Shown here piece after piece: positions 63,686-64,000 of a stretch of 64,000 nt of DNA (position 1 is the first letter of the stretch; each line of letters starts with the position of its first letter). The position numbers and the translations under genes are program-made. Source of the stretch: an uncultured Dehalococcoidia bacterium (GTDB lineage Bacteria > Chloroflexota > Dehalococcoidia > Lucifugimonadales > Lucifugimonadaceae); the NCBI GenBank assembly GCA_951812795.1, contig OX638325.1, forward strand, positions 1,116,001 through 1,180,000, given 5' to 3'. The notes beneath the pieces were generated by a model that was not told the DNA's origin, did no database searches, and saw nothing but the letters and a program-made list of their open reading frames with translations.

Positions 63686-63837
63686 CAATTGGGTGCTGTG
63701 CACAACCCTCCCCCTTGATGCCCAAGGGGGAATTAAAGGGGGTTTAGACTTGGCGTTGCGCTTTGCACTCCGTTGCCCGGCCCCTCTGGATTCCGGCTTT
63801 CGCCGGAATGACGGTGGATATGCACAGCACCCAATTG
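63686..63837. repeat. Dispersed MITE-like element copy with perfect 17-bp terminal inverted repeats
   Basis: CAATTGGGTGCTGTGCA at 63686-63702 and TGCACAGCACCCAATTG at 63821-63837 are exact inverted copies, giving a 152-bp element. Inside are CCCCCTTGATGCCCAAGGGG, GGAATTAAAGGGGGTTTAGAC, CGTTGCCCGGCCCCTCTGG and CGGCTTTCGCCGGAATGACG. CAATTG is itself palindromic, so it may be a target-site duplication. The right end contains the likely start codon of the next gene. Confidence 0.87.
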
Positions 63838-64000
63838 AACACTTCCAACCCAGATAACCTGCTTCACGTTGGCGTAGCCCAATCAACGATCACGCCTCCG
63901 ATCGGCTTCACCATCTCCGGCCCCGAATTTGACGATCGTCCCGCACTCGGCATCAACGACGACCTATCCGCCAGATGTGTTGTCTTTAAGTCCTACGGAC
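63820..64000 (+). CDS. Neutral ceramidase-like protein, 5' end only
   Basis: The frame from the ATG at 63820 reads MHSTQLNTSNPDNLLHVGVA, then QSTITPPIGFTISG and GINDDLSARCVVF up to the window edge. The VGxAxxxITPPxG...xxDDLxARxxVF pattern is that of the neutral/alkaline ceramidase N-terminus. About 60 codons are visible. Alternative starts are ATG at 63808 and TTG at 63835. The first codons fall in the dispersed repeat, so the element insertion probably replaced the native upstream region. Confidence 0.65.
   Translation, partial: MHSTQLNTSNPDNLLHVGVAQSTITPPIGFTISGPEFDDRPALGINDDLSARCVVFKSYG

Noticed and set aside
63641..63886. A possible minus-strand gene at the right end
   Set aside because: It lies almost entirely inside the 152-bp inverted-repeat element, and its translation (YPPSFRRKPESR) is the repeat read as protein.

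Overview
This 64 kb window looks like a chromosomal segment of a bacterium of the phylum Chloroflexota, most likely a Dehalococcoidia/SAR202-type marine lineage. That placement is inferred from gene content and cannot be proved here: an HspR-headed dnaK operon, the small families DUF951 and DUF5679, and a bifunctional-nuclease (DUF151) protein, together with many oxidative-catabolism families (enolase superfamily, GMC oxidoreductase, hydantoinase A/B, phytanoyl-CoA dioxygenase, DUF1501/DUF1800). Base composition is moderate in GC and coding density is high, mostly on the minus strand. No tRNA, rRNA, phage, transposase or CRISPR array was recognised.

Layout. 1-2.1 kb: hspR-grpE-dnaK (dnaK runs off the left edge). 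2.5-3.0 kb: two tiny paralogous zinc-ribbon genes, each followed by a strong intrinsic terminator. 3.1-7.4 kb: DUF503, an enolase-superfamily enzyme, a triple-Excalibur membrane protein and a PQQ-type sugar dehydrogenase lipoprotein. 7.4-15.1 kb: a complete F1Fo ATP synthase operon on the minus strand (atpZ-like, B, E, F, H, A, G, D, C); its a-subunit carries a very large insertion. 15.1-19.5 kb: an accessory stretch with palindromic repeats, an RDD/charged-helix protein, a PD-(D/E)xK-like DUF4268 protein, a DUF4238 protein and a lipoprotein. 19.6-25.8 kb: hydantoinase A/B pair, a GMC oxidoreductase and DUF151. 26.0-31.3 kb: DUF951, pyrF, an endonuclease III relative, modABC and a methyltransferase.

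31.4-39.1 kb is a pyrimidine operon, pyrR-pyrB-pyrC-carA-carB, with coupled start/stop overlaps. Its leader holds a near-consensus PyrR-binding loop followed by an intrinsic terminator. 39.2-47.0 kb: amino-acid oxidase-like enzyme, ACT-malic enzyme, ferredoxin reductase-like protein, tartronate-semialdehyde-reductase-like enzyme, PAC2 protein, 2-hydroxyacid dehydrogenase and esterase. 47.0-48.6 kb: a cysteine-less DUF5679 small protein, a strongly promoted and terminated structured RNA candidate of about 285 nt, and an MNT/HEPN pair. 48.6-54.8 kb: NHL, DUF1501, DUF1800, aldehyde dehydrogenase and nitroreductase. 54.8-64 kb: a SpoU methyltransferase, a 929-residue secreted metzincin-like protein, phytanoyl-CoA dioxygenase, oppF and oppD separated by a restriction-type (HSDR_N) protein, and the start of a ceramidase-like gene.

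A family of short dispersed elements (about 120-150 bp, inverted ends around GGGTGCTGTGCA, internal CATTCCGGCGAAAGCCGG core) occurs repeatedly. One copy appears to supply the carB stop codon. The least explained items are the structured RNA at 47.4 kb, the a-subunit insertion, the 15.6-18.7 kb nuclease-like island, and the MITE-like repeat family.
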